Positions 10,723 to 22,022 of a stretch of 64,000 bases of DNA are shown here, piece after piece; positions within the stretch are counted from its first letter, which is position 1; every line of letters begins with the position of its first letter. The notes below the pieces were generated by a model. It was not told the DNA's origin. It did no database searches and worked only from the letters and a program-made list of their open reading frames with translations. Source of the stretch: Periconia sp. R9002 (taxonomy: Eukaryota; Ascomycota; Dothideomycetes; Pleosporales; Periconiaceae); NCBI GenBank assembly GCA_023627715.1, contig JAMAHW010000050.1:62001-126000 (forward strand), read 5' to 3'. The translations under genes and the position numbers were made by a program.

Positions 10723-11817
10723 TTACGCGAAGACGTAGACAGGGATGCCGTACTATACCACATGTTAATATATTGTAGACAATTTGAAGGGGTAAAGACA
10801 AAACTCACGTTGGTAGGAACGTTGAACTTCAGTCCACGGTCCAAGTCGGAGATCTCCTGAATCTCTTCCGAGGTCAAGTCGAAGCTGGTGACGTCCAAGT
10901 TCTCCGCCAATCGCTTGGGGGAGTTGCTTTTTGGTATTACGCTTAAGCCCCTCTGCGTCGCCCACCTGAGCAAGACCTGTGCGGGAGTTTTGCCGTGCTT
11001 CTCCGCCGCCTTCTTGATGACATCGTGCTCCAAAAGCGTCGGGGTATCGGCGGCAACCTTCATGTCACACTCGATGAAGCTGAGAGGCCCAAAGGATGAG
11101 TATGCGGTGATGGCAATCTTGTGCTGCTCAGCGAGCTTCAGGAGGTTCGGCTGCACGAAATAAGGATGGTGTTCTATTTGAAGTGTAGCCGGCTTGATCT
11201 CAGCGTAGGTGAAGAGGTCCAAAAGCAGAGCGCCGCTGTAGTTGGAGACGCCGATGCTCTTGGCCAAACCACTCTTCTTAATACCCTCCATCGCCTTCCA
11301 CGTGCTCTCCAACGAAGCCTTGCCGTGGCGAACCTCCTTCTCGCCATCGTAGTACCACCCGGGGGGGTAGCGGGTCTCGGGTGCGACGTATTCTAGAGAG
11401 ATGGGGAAGTGGATAAGGTACAGGTCAAAGTAGTCGATGCCCCAGTCCTTGAGCTGCTTCTTGACGATGGGCTCGACTTGGTCAGCATCGTGGAATGAAT
11501 TCCAGAGCTTGGAGACAAGGAAGAGGTCTTCGCGCTTTACGATGCCCTCCTTGATGGCACGGGCAACACCCTGACCGGACTCGACTTCGTTGCCGTAGTC
11601 TGTGTTGCGAATTGAGTTAGTGGCGAGCTCTGAAAAGAAGAATGGCCGGTGTATGCGTGGTTCACGTACCGCAAGCTCCGTCGAACAGCCTGTATCCAGT
11701 CTTGATGGCCTCGTAGACCTGGTCTGCGCAAGTCGAGTTGTCCACCTTCCACAGGCCGAAGCCAACCTGGGGCATCTTGTTGCCATCGTTGAGCTCGACG
11801 GATGGAACGTTGACCAT
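10723..11817 (-). CDS. xyl1: NAD(P)H-dependent D-xylose reductase (aldo/keto reductase)
   Basis: Three exons, 11670-11817, 10809-11599 and 10723-10752, give 322 residues, the usual length of fungal xylose reductases. It is a TIM-barrel aldo/keto reductase that reduces D-xylose to xylitol in the cytosol, the first step of fungal pentose catabolism. The catalytic tetrad is visible: Asp and Tyr in FDGACDYGNE, Lys in FLVSKLWN and His in DLYLIHFPI. The cofactor-binding [13 protein letters not shown] is present, and [14 protein letters not shown] sequence precedes the last intron. The 30-nt last exon encodes YGIPVYVFA. The start [21 protein letters not shown] is typical. It is followed at distance by two further minus-strand genes, a reductase and a Zn2Cys6 regulator. 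Other aldose reductases (glycerol, arabinose) cannot be excluded from sequence alone. Confidence 0.9.
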
Positions 11818-12733
11818 GTTTGCGGTGATGTGACGAAATTGGTGGGAAGTGGAAAATGGAGGGGTATAATGGGAAATGAAGCAAAGGCGGGAGCGTGAAT
11901 GGGACAAGTAAAGTAGAGAGGAGAAGGGGGGAAGGGACGACTGGTGGGATGAGGAGGGCTGTTAATAAATAGGTACCTAGCAAAGGGCAAGGACGTGGGA
12001 CGGTGGACCCCTCGATTTGATCTATCTGTTGTATACATTGGACTAGGTGGGCAAGACACCCGCAGCTGATATCGGCAACGGCGCATTCATCCTTACCCAG
12101 CCACCAACTGCCACCGGTACACAAGTACAAGAGGCATTGACTGGAGGCTCTAGCACGCGGTGGAGCAGAGATTTCCCTTGCACTCAGCCTCAATTGCGTC
12201 GATTGTCTTGATGTCCCATGCGCGCGGTGGTTCGGCTTGAGGTACATTGATAGTGGGGTGGGTTTTTTGCCCCTCCATGACGCCAAGCGGGTAAAGTGGC
12301 TGTTGAGGCACCGGATAAATGACAGTAGATTGGAATTCGGCCGGTGGGATGGATACCGTCTCAGGAGATCAACAAGGCGGGAATCATGATTATACGTATG
12401 TACATGTAGGAGGACCTGAAAGTCGATTGTTGGGTGCAAGGTATGAGGTATGTAGTTACCTTCCTAGGTACACGGAGACGGTGGTCACGTAAGGTATACA
12501 GGTAAGTATTGTAGTAAAGTAGCTAGGTACCTACCTAGGTAGGTAATTATGGTCGCTTGCTTGCTTGCTTCTGGTTCCCCAACCGGCGGGCGGAGGTTGC
12601 CGGATTGGGAAAGTGGGGTCATGTCCCCATCTGCCCCTCCTCCCCTCCACGGTCTCCCCTCCTACCCTTCTCCAAACTTCCACGCAGCCTACATGGTACA
12701 TGCATGTCCCTTTTGCACATATTCATGATACAC
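11818..12733. promoter_or_regulatory. Upstream region of xyl1 with CCTAGGTA palindromes
   Basis: The region between xyl1 and the 3' end of the next gene holds several copies of an AGGTACCTAG/CCTAGGTA element (11971-11980, about 12463-12471, and a dense cluster at 12522-12546). It also holds a pyrimidine-rich leader just upstream of the ATG (the complement of 11870-11960). A regulatory role is inferred. Confidence 0.45.
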
Positions 12734-13864
12734 CTACTCCGTCAGCTCCGTAATCAACTTGCCTTGGTTTCCACCTTCGAACAATAGATTCCATGTCTTG
12801 GGCACGTCCTCAAACTTGGTCGGCACAACCGTTTCGCTGTCGGCACCAATCTTGATCTTACCCTCCTGCACTGCCGCGACTAGCTTGCCGACAATCTCGC
12901 CAGCCCGGCCCCCCATGATAGCGTCCAAGACGATGAAGCCCTTGACCGTGATCCGGTTCTTGACAATCTCCATCCAATTCTGAATGCCCTGCTTTTCTCC
13001 GTTGTAAACTGACACTCCTCCGCACGCCGCAATCCTGCCAAAGCGCTTCACCCGAGTCAACATGAGGTCGAGAATCTCGCCACCCACGTTGTCAAAGTAA
13101 ACATCAACGTATCCTTCTGTGGCCTTGAGAAGTTGCTCTTTGAAGTCGGCCGCCTTGTAATCAACGCATACATCGGCCCCCAATGACTCCACCCAAGCAC
13201 ACTTCTTCGCGCCTCCCGCTATTCCAATGACGCGCTTTGCGCCCACGACATGCTTCGCGATTTGGACTACCACATTCCCCGTCGCGCCTGCCGCACCGCT
13301 GACCACGACCGTCTCGCCAGCTTTGAAGCCCGCGACCTCAACCAGTCCATAGTAAGCCGTCAGTCCAGTGCCGCCGAGTGCGCCGATGAAATTGGTAGCG
13401 CGGATACCAGCCTGTTCATTGACCTGGATGGGATTGCAGCTCGAGGCATCCACAACGTCATACTCCCTCCAGGACGTTGAACCAGAGACAAGCTGTCCGA
13501 CCTTGAGTTTGTCCGAGTTGGATTGGACAACTTCGGAGACGGCATACGAGCGCATAGGCTCACCTTTGAGGACAGGCTTTGTATACAAGCGCTCGGGATC
13601 TACATCGGCTTGGATCCATCCGCGTTGCGCCGGGTCGTTAGAAAAGTACCTAAGTATACAGTCAGTCGTGTGTTTTGCATATAGACCATGGCAGAGATTG
13701 GTTGTCTGGGAGGCCACGCACTTGGTCTTGATCAGAACTTGGTCCTTCCCGAGCTCGGGCAAGTCAACTGTTTGGAACTTGAATGTTGCATTATCACCTT
13801 CGTAGACTGGCTTTTCGTGCGGCGGGTTGGCAAGAGTCCATTGGCGGGTTTGTTGAGGTGCCAT
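12734..13864 (-). CDS. PTGR/LTB4DH-type NADP-dependent medium-chain reductase
   Basis: Two exons, 13722-13864 and 12734-13649, encode 352 residues. The intron sits at LIKTK|YFSNDPAQRGWI and is in frame if read through, so a naive translation carries 24 spurious residues. The N-terminal domain has SNDPAQRGWI, a hallmark of the zinc-independent alkenal/one oxidoreductase branch. The Rossmann fold shows VVSGAAGATGNVVVQIAK, then RVIGIAGG and SLGADVCVDYK, and further on DVYFDNVGGEILD. Zinc-ligand Cys residues of classical alcohol dehydrogenases are absent. Family members reduce the C=C bond of enals and enones with NADPH; the substrate here is unknown. It lies upstream of xyl1 on the same strand. 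Confidence 0.88.
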   Translation of the reverse strand: MAPQQTRQWTLANPPHEKPVYEGDNATFKFQTVDLPELGKDQVLIKTKCVASQTTNLCHGLYAKHTTDCILRYFSNDPAQRGWIQADVDPERLYTKPVLKGEPMRSYAVSEVVQSNSDKLKVGQLVSGSTSWREYDVVDASSCNPIQVNEQAGIRATNFIGALGGTGLTAYYGLVEVAGFKAGETVVVSGAAGATGNVVVQIAKHVVGAKRVIGIAGGAKKCAWVESLGADVCVDYKAADFKEQLLKATEGYVDVYFDNVGGEILDLMLTRVKRFGRIAACGGVSVYNGEKQGIQNWMEIVKNRITVKGFIVLDAIMGGRAGEIVGKLVAAVQEGKIKIGADSETVVPTKFEDVPKTWNLLFEGGNQGKLITELTE

Positions 13865-14188
13865 GATTTTATATGATTTGGTCTGAGTATTTTGGTAGAA
13901 GAGCGGTTGGTCAGAAAAGGGGATTCGGTGTTCAGTTTACGAAGAGTAGTAAGGTAAGGAAAGACTATTTAACTGCGATGAGGTTGAAAAGTTTTTGGGA
14001 GGATGGAATGTGGATTTCTAATCCAGTCCTGTAGTCAAGTGAACGTAACACGCAGGCTGACGCCAGAATCAACACAGGCAGACAATTGCCTCGGTTCACC
14101 ATCCATGCTTAGTCACGTTGCCTGATTGGTACATGGTGGTAGAACGGGAGCAAGACGTTGTTTCAGAGGCACGGATTTTGTTGCCTAT
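13865..14188. other. Upstream region of the reductase gene
   Basis: About 320 bp between the reductase start codon and the 3' end of the regulator gene. No gene seen; it must contain the reductase promoter. Confidence 0.6.
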
Positions 14189-15908
14189 TCAGAGATACCT
14201 GTCTGACTTTTGCACAAGCTTTTGCACTGCCTGTAGTGGCTCCATTGGGATCGGCGAGTACAATCCCGGCACTCTCGCTCCTGATTCGCAGGTGCAAAGT
14301 CAGTAAATATGTATCAATCTCAAATCGCGCATCAAAAGTCCCACAGCGCCCCGCCTGGAAATGTTCCGGACTTACCCTGGTATACCTTTTCTGCCCACTT
14401 CTTCTCCTTCTCGGCCTTTTTTGCTTCAAAATACTTCCTCGCAACTACAAGTGGGGTGAGACATCCGAATTTTGCAGTGTGTCCAGCCGACGGCCGGCAA
14501 TTATACGGCACGCTCCGACATATCGAGTCAGCGTAGCCGCTCAGTTCCCGGTCCCATACAAATACATCTTTGGGCTCCAGATGACGGTGTTGGCGGAGAA
14601 GCCTGAAAGTATTCGATTGCAGAATCAACATGCTCATCCAGTAGATCATATAGCAGATACCCGCACCAAACGTGTCAAAGTAGAAGACCGAATCGAAGGT
14701 GCGATCGCCTTGAACAATCTCAAGAAACCCCTCTATGTGGACAATGTCCACTCTATGGTACCGCGGACTGTCCCGTTCAAAACTTGCAAACCAGTCAAAC
14801 CCTTGCTGCGCAAGTTGAGAGGCATCCTTCAGAAGTTGATCAAGTTCTTGTGGGGCCTCGCTGAGCTTGTCCGTTCGTTCAAGTATGCGAGGGATTCTGA
14901 TGCAGATGTCAAGCAGCGAAACGTAAGGATCGACCTTGGCTGCTTTTCTGGTCACTGCGAGCCATTCGGGGGCGTCCAACATTGACGCCTTCCTCACATG
15001 GTATCCGATCGATAACTAAGCAAGTCAGGTGAATGTCCTGTGAAACCACATGCGGTTACCATACTGAGTTATATCGTATTGCATGGAAAATCTGCATGCT
15101 AAGTCTGCTTTTGAAAGACTCGGGCCCTCGCTGCTTGACTAGCCGTAGGAGACCTTGCACATGATAGAAGAATCCATGACCCTGGGTAAGCCCCACAAAT
15201 ACCTAGCCACTGGACATCAGCAACACTCTCCTGGAGTACAGTAATTGATGATAGAATCAAGGTCATTACCTCGTACAGTGTGAGCAGATACGTCGCCAAG
15301 AGCGTCTCGTCTTCTAATTGCCGAGCGGGGGATTGGATTGCCAGGAGCATTTGCGATAACGCGGTACTGTACAAGGATCTAGATCTATTGATGAGAGTAT
15401 AATTCCGATTTGACACGGCGAGCTGGGCAGCTGCTAAAGCGTCGACCGCCGCAAGAAGAGTCTCGCTCGCAGGAATCGAAGGCAAGGAGAGAATCAAAGC
15501 CGAAGGAGGTGGTAGAGCATTCATCTCGGCTTTTGGCAGATAGAGCGACAGAAATGTTCCTAAAAACTGCACCCTCTCAATGGCAATTGGGCTAACCCGC
15601 TTGGCGATGGGTTCGTCCAAGGGGCGACAATGTTCGGGCTGAACGTGAACCAATTGCTGTGTGAATGTTTGCGAGCTTGACCCTCCTGTATTTTGTTGGT
15701 GAGCGTATCTGTAGCGATTATCATCTTCGCGGATGATGGCAGGCTTGTCATTTTGCTCTCCGAATTGATGGAGAACGAAGGACTGAGTCGGCCGATATCC
15801 AGGGCATTTGGTGCCACGTCGCAAGCAGGTATTGCATTCTGGCCTCGCTTCATCGCAACGGACTTTGCGTTTCCTGCATTCGAAACAGCCGGCTGAACGT
15901 TTTGGCAT
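14189..15908 (-). CDS. Zn(II)2Cys6 transcription factor with fungal-specific domain
   Basis: Four exons, 15270-15908, 15065-15181, 14376-15015 and 14189-14280, give 495 residues with all phases consistent. The N-terminus carries CFECRKRKVRCDE...CNTCLRRGTKCPG, a complete Zn2Cys6 binuclear cluster for DNA binding. The remainder matches the fungal-specific transcription factor domain of the PF11951 type: LLATYLLTLYE, then after the intron FYHVQGLLRLVKQRGPESF, RKASMLDAPEW, and near the end FGCLTPLVVARKYFEAKK. The last exon supplies the C-terminal tail ending KSDRYL. It is a nuclear regulator with unknown target genes. Its position next to two reductase genes on the same strand makes a local role possible but unproven. 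Confidence 0.88.
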
Positions 15909-17050
15909 GGATACTTTGATATACTAGATGATAGATCAAAGGTAGATCGAGAGATTCTGTTGAGAACCGAATGGGTGAAGAAGAAATGTTTTGCAATATG
16001 TAGTGACGGGCGCATACGTGGTGATACACTGTGACCTGCTGATTCTCAGCTCTTCCCGGGTCAGCTGAATGATGCTAGGTCCCCTGGCCTTTGGCCTTCG
16101 ACGTTCAATTCGTAGAAGGCTTTATGAAGAAGAAAAAAAGCTACGTTGAAAAGAGCTAGAACCGAAAGATCTTGGGACTAGAAAGCGGCCGTGATGCCTA
16201 CGAGGGGGAAGGACCAAAATAGCGATTCCGCACGGATGTGACAGCCGCCAAGGAACGCCTCCATACCCAAACCGTGAGTCCGTGACCAATCATAGGGGAT
16301 ACGGGGGCTTATCAGAGTAATGAACCAATCGTGCTATTGCGCAGCGATTCAACATCATGGTAAACTTCCAAAACGTAACAGTCCATAATGCTTTATGCCG
16401 TTGGTTGGGAGCTGCAGATACTCTGGCAGTTTCGATGTTGCGCCGGCACAACCGGCTCTTTACGATACTAGACTGCTAAGCATGCAAGTGTATGTAAACT
16501 GCTGAAAACGGGTTGCATTCGGTTATATATATCGATAAGCATCAGCACGGAAAATATCAGAACCAAAAAACCCGGTACTGGTGTTCAACTACGACATGTT
16601 AGAAAACATTATGTATGGAGGAGTAAACAGGTGAGCGGTATGAACGTATAGTACCTGCACGTTTGGACATATTGGCGGATTAGCTGCGTATAGGTTTTTG
16701 ATTCCTCCCCAATAATCAAGCAAGTATGAATTGAAGGAGAGCGGTACGAGTGTATCGGAAATGCTACTCTTATATAGACATCTTGGAATGATCTTGGCGT
16801 TCTTCATACCGTCGTTCCATGACCTTTTCCCTTTTAGGAAGCTTTTGCGAAGTTACATGTGTAATTTCGATACGGAACATCACACGCAGGGCATTAGTAG
16901 GATCGCTATGCAGTTGATAGCACCGCAGCTTATTTCAAATGACCAATAGCAAATTATATCTGTTAACTAGTCGACGATTTTCATCAGCTTGCCTTAACAG
17001 ATACGACGAAGATACCCATAACCCCATATGCAAAGGACGCATGTGATCAT
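15909..17050. other. Intergenic region
   Basis: The region between the Zn2Cys6 gene start and the STE14 3' end. I see no gene, RNA or repeat I can support. Confidence 0.55.
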
Positions 17051-17961
17051 CTACATAAAAGGTATCCATACTGGAGTTCGCGCCTTATAAGTCTTGTATT
17101 CCCCCCCAAAAAATTCTATGAGATGTTTCTCTTCATCTATTCTCCTGTGTCAGTCCACCGTGCACATCATTCGTGAGGCATGTACTTACGAGTGATGCGT
17201 TTGCTGAAGAAATACCATAAAACAAACGTATATCCCATAAAGCTGACAATGTTTCCAAGCACAACCTGCGTGCCAATCCCCCACCAGAAGAAGCCGAAGT
17301 AAGATGGATGACGGAAGTATCGGTACACGCCTTGCGTCACTAGCTCATGACCTTCATTCTTCCGGGACTGGACTTGATGATTGAAGTTTGTACCAGCTTG
17401 GATCATGGCAACACTGCGAACGATTTGGCCGACTGCTATCATCACAAGACCGAGTGCGATTACCCATGGTGGATTGACACGGGCCTGCCAACCCGCGAAA
17501 AAGTAGGAAGTAATAATCGTCTCGACAAAGGCAAAAGTGTGTGCCTGCCGATATCGGTCGCCGTTCGTGAGCAGGAACGAGGACACATAAGCAATCGGAG
17601 TATTGTATCGCGCCGTGGTCCAGAATTCAAGGAAATGGAATACGCAAAGAGCAGCCAGGAAAAAAAAGGGACGCCAGAGACGACTTCCGCTGTAGGTAAG
17701 CGCCATAGTGAGCAAGGCACTAGCTGCTCCAACAACTCCCAGGAGAAAAGCGCGGAGTGCAATGCCAGAGAGTGAACGATCCCCACCGGGAAAGTAGGCT
17801 CGTGGCATTACATTTTCCTTCCGGGACTGACTGTTCCTCATTTCTTGGACTCGTAGTTTGGTGTCGAGTTCTGGCGTCCATTCACCTTTCTCGGCAGGGC
17901 GGTTGACGGGGAAGGAGATTTCTGGCTGCGAAGACGTAGCCTTGCCGTTGCCGCTGGCCAT
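17051..17961 (-). CDS. STE14: Protein-S-isoprenylcysteine O-methyltransferase
   Basis: Two exons, 17190-17961 and 17051-17136, encode 285 residues. The enzyme methylates the C-terminal prenylcysteine of CAAX proteins (Ras/Rho GTPases, a-type pheromone) in the ER membrane. Several hydrophobic segments are visible, and the S-adenosylmethionine-binding core GVYRYFRHPSYFGFFWWGIGTQVVLGN carries the family RHPxY motif. The second exon adds EEKHLIEFFGGEY and the terminal TPVWIPFM, which complete the conserved C-terminal helix (E-E and E-Y positions). The ATG at 17961 gives MASGNGKATSSQ, a disordered cytosolic N-terminus. The acceptor ..GAATAG was chosen because it alone restores the family reading frame. 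It is transcribed divergently from the acetyltransferase. Confidence 0.92.
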
Positions 17962-18500
17962 GGCTGCCAGTAAAAACAAACAGTATTTAAATCTATAGGT
18001 AGGATAGAGAGGCGATCACACGGACATGTTATAAGGAGGGAGGACAGCAGCACAAAGGCGTCGCTGGAGTCGAGCGAGCGAGCGAACAGACAATAGTAAG
18101 CAGTAATATTGTCGAGTTTGCGATTGTTACAGAAAATGAAGTTAGGCTTAGTTAGCCGCCTAGCCGGGAAAAGTGGTTCCGACGCTAGCAGGTCCAGTCC
18201 CACAAAACTCCATGCTTGCTGTATGTGTCAACGGGACATAATACGTGCATGTATTTGATAAGTTGAATCATCACCGCAGACAACTGATGTATTTGCAACA
18301 CGAAAAAAAAATCGAACATGTGTACTGTACATATGTACATACAGATCAGTTATCGGATCACGTGATACAGCTGATATAAGCAGGCTAGTAGCACGTGTAC
18401 TTTGTGATCCACGTTTTCGAAAACCTTCTACCATTCCACCATCCCGTGGGAGCGTGTGAGGAGTCAACTATACCGTCCTCACCACTCCTTACGATCGACT
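17962..18500. promoter_or_regulatory. Divergent promoter region STE14 / acetyltransferase
   Basis: About 540 bp between two divergent start codons, which must contain both promoters. CACGTG-like E-boxes occur (for example ATCACGTGAT at 18358-18367 and GCACGTGT near 18392). No coding sequence is seen. Confidence 0.5.
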
Positions 18501-19284
18501 ATGGCGCTTTCCGAAAACAGGCAGAAGATGCAGCGTGGCGAACTCTATCATGCGTTTACGTCTGAGCTAGTTGCTGAGAGGGCAACGTGTAAACGAGCGT
18601 GCCAGCGCTACAACGACGCGCGCGACGTGTCACGCCGCGACCTCACTGCACTGTTCCGGAAGTATGTGCGCACTTTCTCAATCAAACAACATTTGGCAAC
18701 TTGGTTCTCACCGCGGCCCTAGAATCTTGCGCGATGAGACGCCACTCCCCCCAGAAGCGGCAACACCTGAAGAGGATGACATGCTTTTTGATGAGGATCC
18801 GTGGATAGAGGCTCCTGTCTATGTCCGTAACTATATAGGTACCTATTTAATGCAGTACACGCTCTGACATGACCATTGAACGCAGATGGATTATGGCTTT
18901 AACGTAAAGCTTGGGCAGAACGTCTTCATCAATTTCAACGCTGTCTTTCTCGATACCTGTCTTATAACAATCGGAAGCAGGACCGTGGTTGGGCCAAATG
19001 TAAATTTCTATACAGCGGCACATCCACTCGACCCTGCAATTAGACAGGGCACTAAGGGCCCAGAGTCGGGTAAGGAGATTCATATCGGAGAAGATTGCTG
19101 GATAGGAGGTAGTGTTGTGATATTACCAGGCGTCAATATTGGCCGAGGTGCCGTCGTTGGAGCTGGTAGTGTTGTCACAAAGCCCGTGCCTGACTTCACT
19201 GTCGTCGCAGGAAACCCTGCCAAGTTCATAAGAAAAGTGGAAAGTGTTATGGACCCGACCGGCGGCATCGAACGAGACCGATGA
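18501..19284 (+). CDS. Maltose/galactoside-type sugar O-acetyltransferase (hexapeptide repeat)
   Basis: Three exons, 18501-18661, 18723-18822 and 18886-19284, give 219 residues. The N-terminal mac domain (MQRGELYHAFTSELVAER) is followed by the left-handed beta-helix. Catalytic His lies in NFYTAAHPLDP, and the C-terminal coils include EIHIGEDCWIGGSVVILPGV and GAGSVVTKPVPDFTVVAGNPAK. Family enzymes transfer acetyl from acetyl-CoA to maltose, glucose or galactosides. The donor of intron 2 is GTCCGT, non-consensus; it was chosen because it joins EAPVY to MDYGFNVKLG, the family sequence. A GTAACT donor 5 nt away would break the frame. Intron 2 contains a TAGGTACCTA palindrome. Confidence 0.87.
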
Positions 19285-19805
19285 TATTGTAGGTCAGGTT
19301 GAGGCCTAAGTCCCGTATACAATATGTATCAACCAGATCGCAATCAAGAGCAGTTGGTGGTGCTGTGAAACTACAAAACTCTGTTGACATGTTTGCTTGA
19401 ACTTCACAGGCTTTGTACCTATGAGGTAGAAGTACCTGGATTTGCTTGAACCTCTGGAGCTGCGGAGCGAGCGGCACGTTATGCTCGCGAATAGGCGTGT
19501 TTTTGGACGCGATAGGGGTAGCAGAGAACAGGACTGTATCCCCCGCAGAAGTAGACTGCCAGGGGAATTGTCAGAGGTGAAGGGCGAGTGAGACAAGTAA
19601 GAGACGGAGGAGCAATGTTCCCACTTCTACAGCCAGTAACGATTGCTCGTGCATAGACGTTGCTGCCTACCACCTGTTTGTCGTTCGCCGTTTGTTGTTT
19701 GTCACTTCTGTGATGACACAAATACTTGGCACAGCAAACTTGACGACCAACAACACCAACATCCATCTCTTCTATAATCCCTCGCCTTACCTGCGCTGCC
19801 CATCC
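19285..19805. other. Intergenic region
   Basis: The region between the acetyltransferase stop and the TPR-like gene start. No gene seen; it contains the promoter of the next gene. Confidence 0.55.
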
Positions 19806-20362
19806 ATGGCCGACCAGTATAGCCTGCTCTGTCGAAGGCGGTACGATGAAGCGGAGCAACTCTTTGAGGCTGGCAACTTGGATGGTTGCATCGAAGCCTG
19901 CAAGAAAAATTTGGCTGAACCAACTCTTCCTCGTTACTACATCATCACGAATTGCATATTGATCGTCAGTGCAATGGGCAACTGGGACGACGCCGACTAC
20001 TATTTGATGGCAGCGGTGAGTTTTTTTCCCCCTCATTCTTGTACAATATCAGCTAAATTGGATCAGGAACAAGCCTACCTTACCAGCCAGCGCATAGCTT
20101 CTGAGGGCAGGATAAAGGCGCACTGGAGATGCTGGATGACTTACGCTACGAGCTTGACCAACTTTTAGATCAGAAGCTGCAAGGTTCTGATGAATTTGGT
20201 GAAATTCGGGTATATGAGGGCGAGGATGAATATGAAGACGCAGATAAGGATGCATCTGCGGTCGGATTAGAAGAACCTTTTGCTGTTGTCAATGCGGAGA
20301 ATGAGGTTGAGGTAGCCGCTGAGACACTCCTCCTTCCGATTCGCCCGGCGAGCCCTCAGTAA
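19806..20362 (+). CDS. Small TPR-like protein with an apparent frameshift
   Basis: Exon 1 (19806-20015) begins MADQYSLLCRRRYDEAEQLF and holds a TPR-like helix pair (AEQLFEAGNLDGCIEACKKNL, then LPRYYIITNCILIVSAMGNWDDADYY). A 51-nt intron (20016-20066) leads into EQAYLTSQRIASEG. From there the family sequence (DKGALEMLDDLRYELDQLL) continues in a different frame from 20111, so a one-base change near 20106-20112 breaks the gene. Read without correction, the frame ends after a short unrelated tail at 20168. The downstream frame runs to a stop at 20360-20362 with an acidic tail. Small fungal proteins of this shape have no assigned function. This could be a real inactivating mutation, a sequence error, or an unusual intron ending at 20110 that removes EQAYLTSQR. 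Confidence 0.6.
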
Positions 20363-22022
20363 CCCAAATACACTCTCGACCCTGCCATACCTGCCATTAC
20401 TGCCGACTCCGGCGCCCTCCAAGACTAGCTAAAATTGAGTTCTTGCAGATTCTCCAAACGCGGCGAAGCCGGTATATTCTATGCGTACACGTCCTTCAAA
20501 CCAATTAAAAGGGTTTCAAACAAACTTGGTAGAAGCATCGTTGATATCGATTGGAATCATCAGGGCGAGCATGATAACTATGAAAGAATATCAACTGATG
20601 TTCGGACCGCACTGTTGCATGGGGAGACAAGCCCTTGGAAAGGCATCCCGAGGTAGATTCAGGACCTGCCAAGATAATACAAAAAGTTGGGAATGTCATG
20701 ACCAGCTAGCAGAATGGGGAGGCTAGTCCGACGACATCGCTAGCCAAACTGGTGCGAAGGAGAAGGGCAAGCAATATGAAACTAAATGACATATTCCGAA
20801 CAACCCTAGAGATTCCAACGGTTGCTGAATAGTCTGGCTTCTACTATTAGGGATTGACAACACAGGAATGCCCTAGAAGCATTGCTCGGGCCGCTGCATG
20901 CTGTTCGCTTCCGTCTGGTTGAGTTACCATACAAAGCATTCCGCGAATCAATCTTCTTTCTTCCGTTGCTATCACGAGTCTTGGCCCTCTGACGCAGTTT
21001 TCCTTTTTTTCCGCACAGCGTCAAGGTATCTGGAGAGATTCATGCTATTCTCTTTACTCTACATCTGTGTTTTTTTCTGGTCATGCTGGTGTTCCTTTCT
21101 CTACAAATATGTCTCTTCTTCAAACCGTACATATCACGGTCAGTGACATACTCTCGAACTGTATCGCGGTCAGCAATACACTCGCACGAAACAGACTGAG
21201 GGAACTCCCACGCATGCAATCCCCAAAAGAATGTCCGTGGATCGGGCAAACCGCAACGAGGGCTTCGTTAGACAGATTCCACGGAACAACTTGGCTGCAG
21301 GCTAGGTTCATGGTGCAGCATTCTAAAGTGGCATAAGCTTAAGCTTGCTCGGGGTTGGCCACTTGGTGATCAGTAGTTCATCTACCATTTCGACTCTGGA
21401 GGACGGCTGTGGACACAACGCAGATCATAGATAATTACTTAGACTAGTTAGTTCAGCGAGCATTTCTAAATTCAACGTTGCTTTATGCACTGACGCCAAG
21501 GCATCGGCGAAACTCTACCCATACGCATAGAGTTTAGCCCTAAAACGCGGCAGCTTCCTGGCTTCGTGCTTCTCTCCCAGGATCACCTTGTTGCATCGTA
21601 GTATCTTTGTTTAGAAAACGCGGCGCCCCGTGCGCGTTTTGGGGATTCGACGGACTCATGCGTTCCAAACACATGTCTGAAGAGGCTGCCATGGCAAGCT
21701 AACTGTGAACAACCTGAAGATTTTCACTTCTGACCCACCTTTCAGGTTATTGTGAGGTTCCAGGAACCTTTTCTGACTTATGTCACCAGTGCTGCCTCGA
21801 TAGAATGATAGATGCCAAAGGCCACAAATTCATGCAGCCCGAGTATATATACGATGTGAATCCCACACCAGAAGTTTTTTTTTACTCGGGCAGGTCCACA
21901 ATCACTACTTTATTATATAACTTCTATTCCACATCTCTCATTCTGTCATATCTTCTGTGCATTTTCCAGTTACATTACCATCACTTCTAGTTTATTTTCA
22001 TATCCCCAATCACTTAGTCAAA
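20363..22022. other. 1.66 kb intergenic region with promoter of the secreted protein gene
   Basis: No gene is supported. TATATATA at 21844-21851 and TATATAA at 21914-21920 lie about 180 and 105 bp upstream of the next start codon, followed by a C/T-rich leader. The latter is a plausible TATA box for a strongly expressed gene. Confidence 0.5.
21914..21920 (+). promoter_or_regulatory. Candidate TATA box of the secreted repeat protein gene
   Basis: TATATAA about 105 bp upstream of the ATG at 22023, with a pyrimidine-rich stretch between. Placement is typical of highly expressed fungal genes; unproven. Confidence 0.4.

Noticed and set aside
10665..12086. 473-codon read-through frame over xylose reductase
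   Set aside because: It includes intron and 5' leader sequence; the spliced 322-residue model fits the family length and both ends.
10723..15908. Secondary metabolite gene cluster
   Set aside because: There is no polyketide synthase, peptide synthetase, terpene cyclase or cytochrome P450 anywhere in the window.
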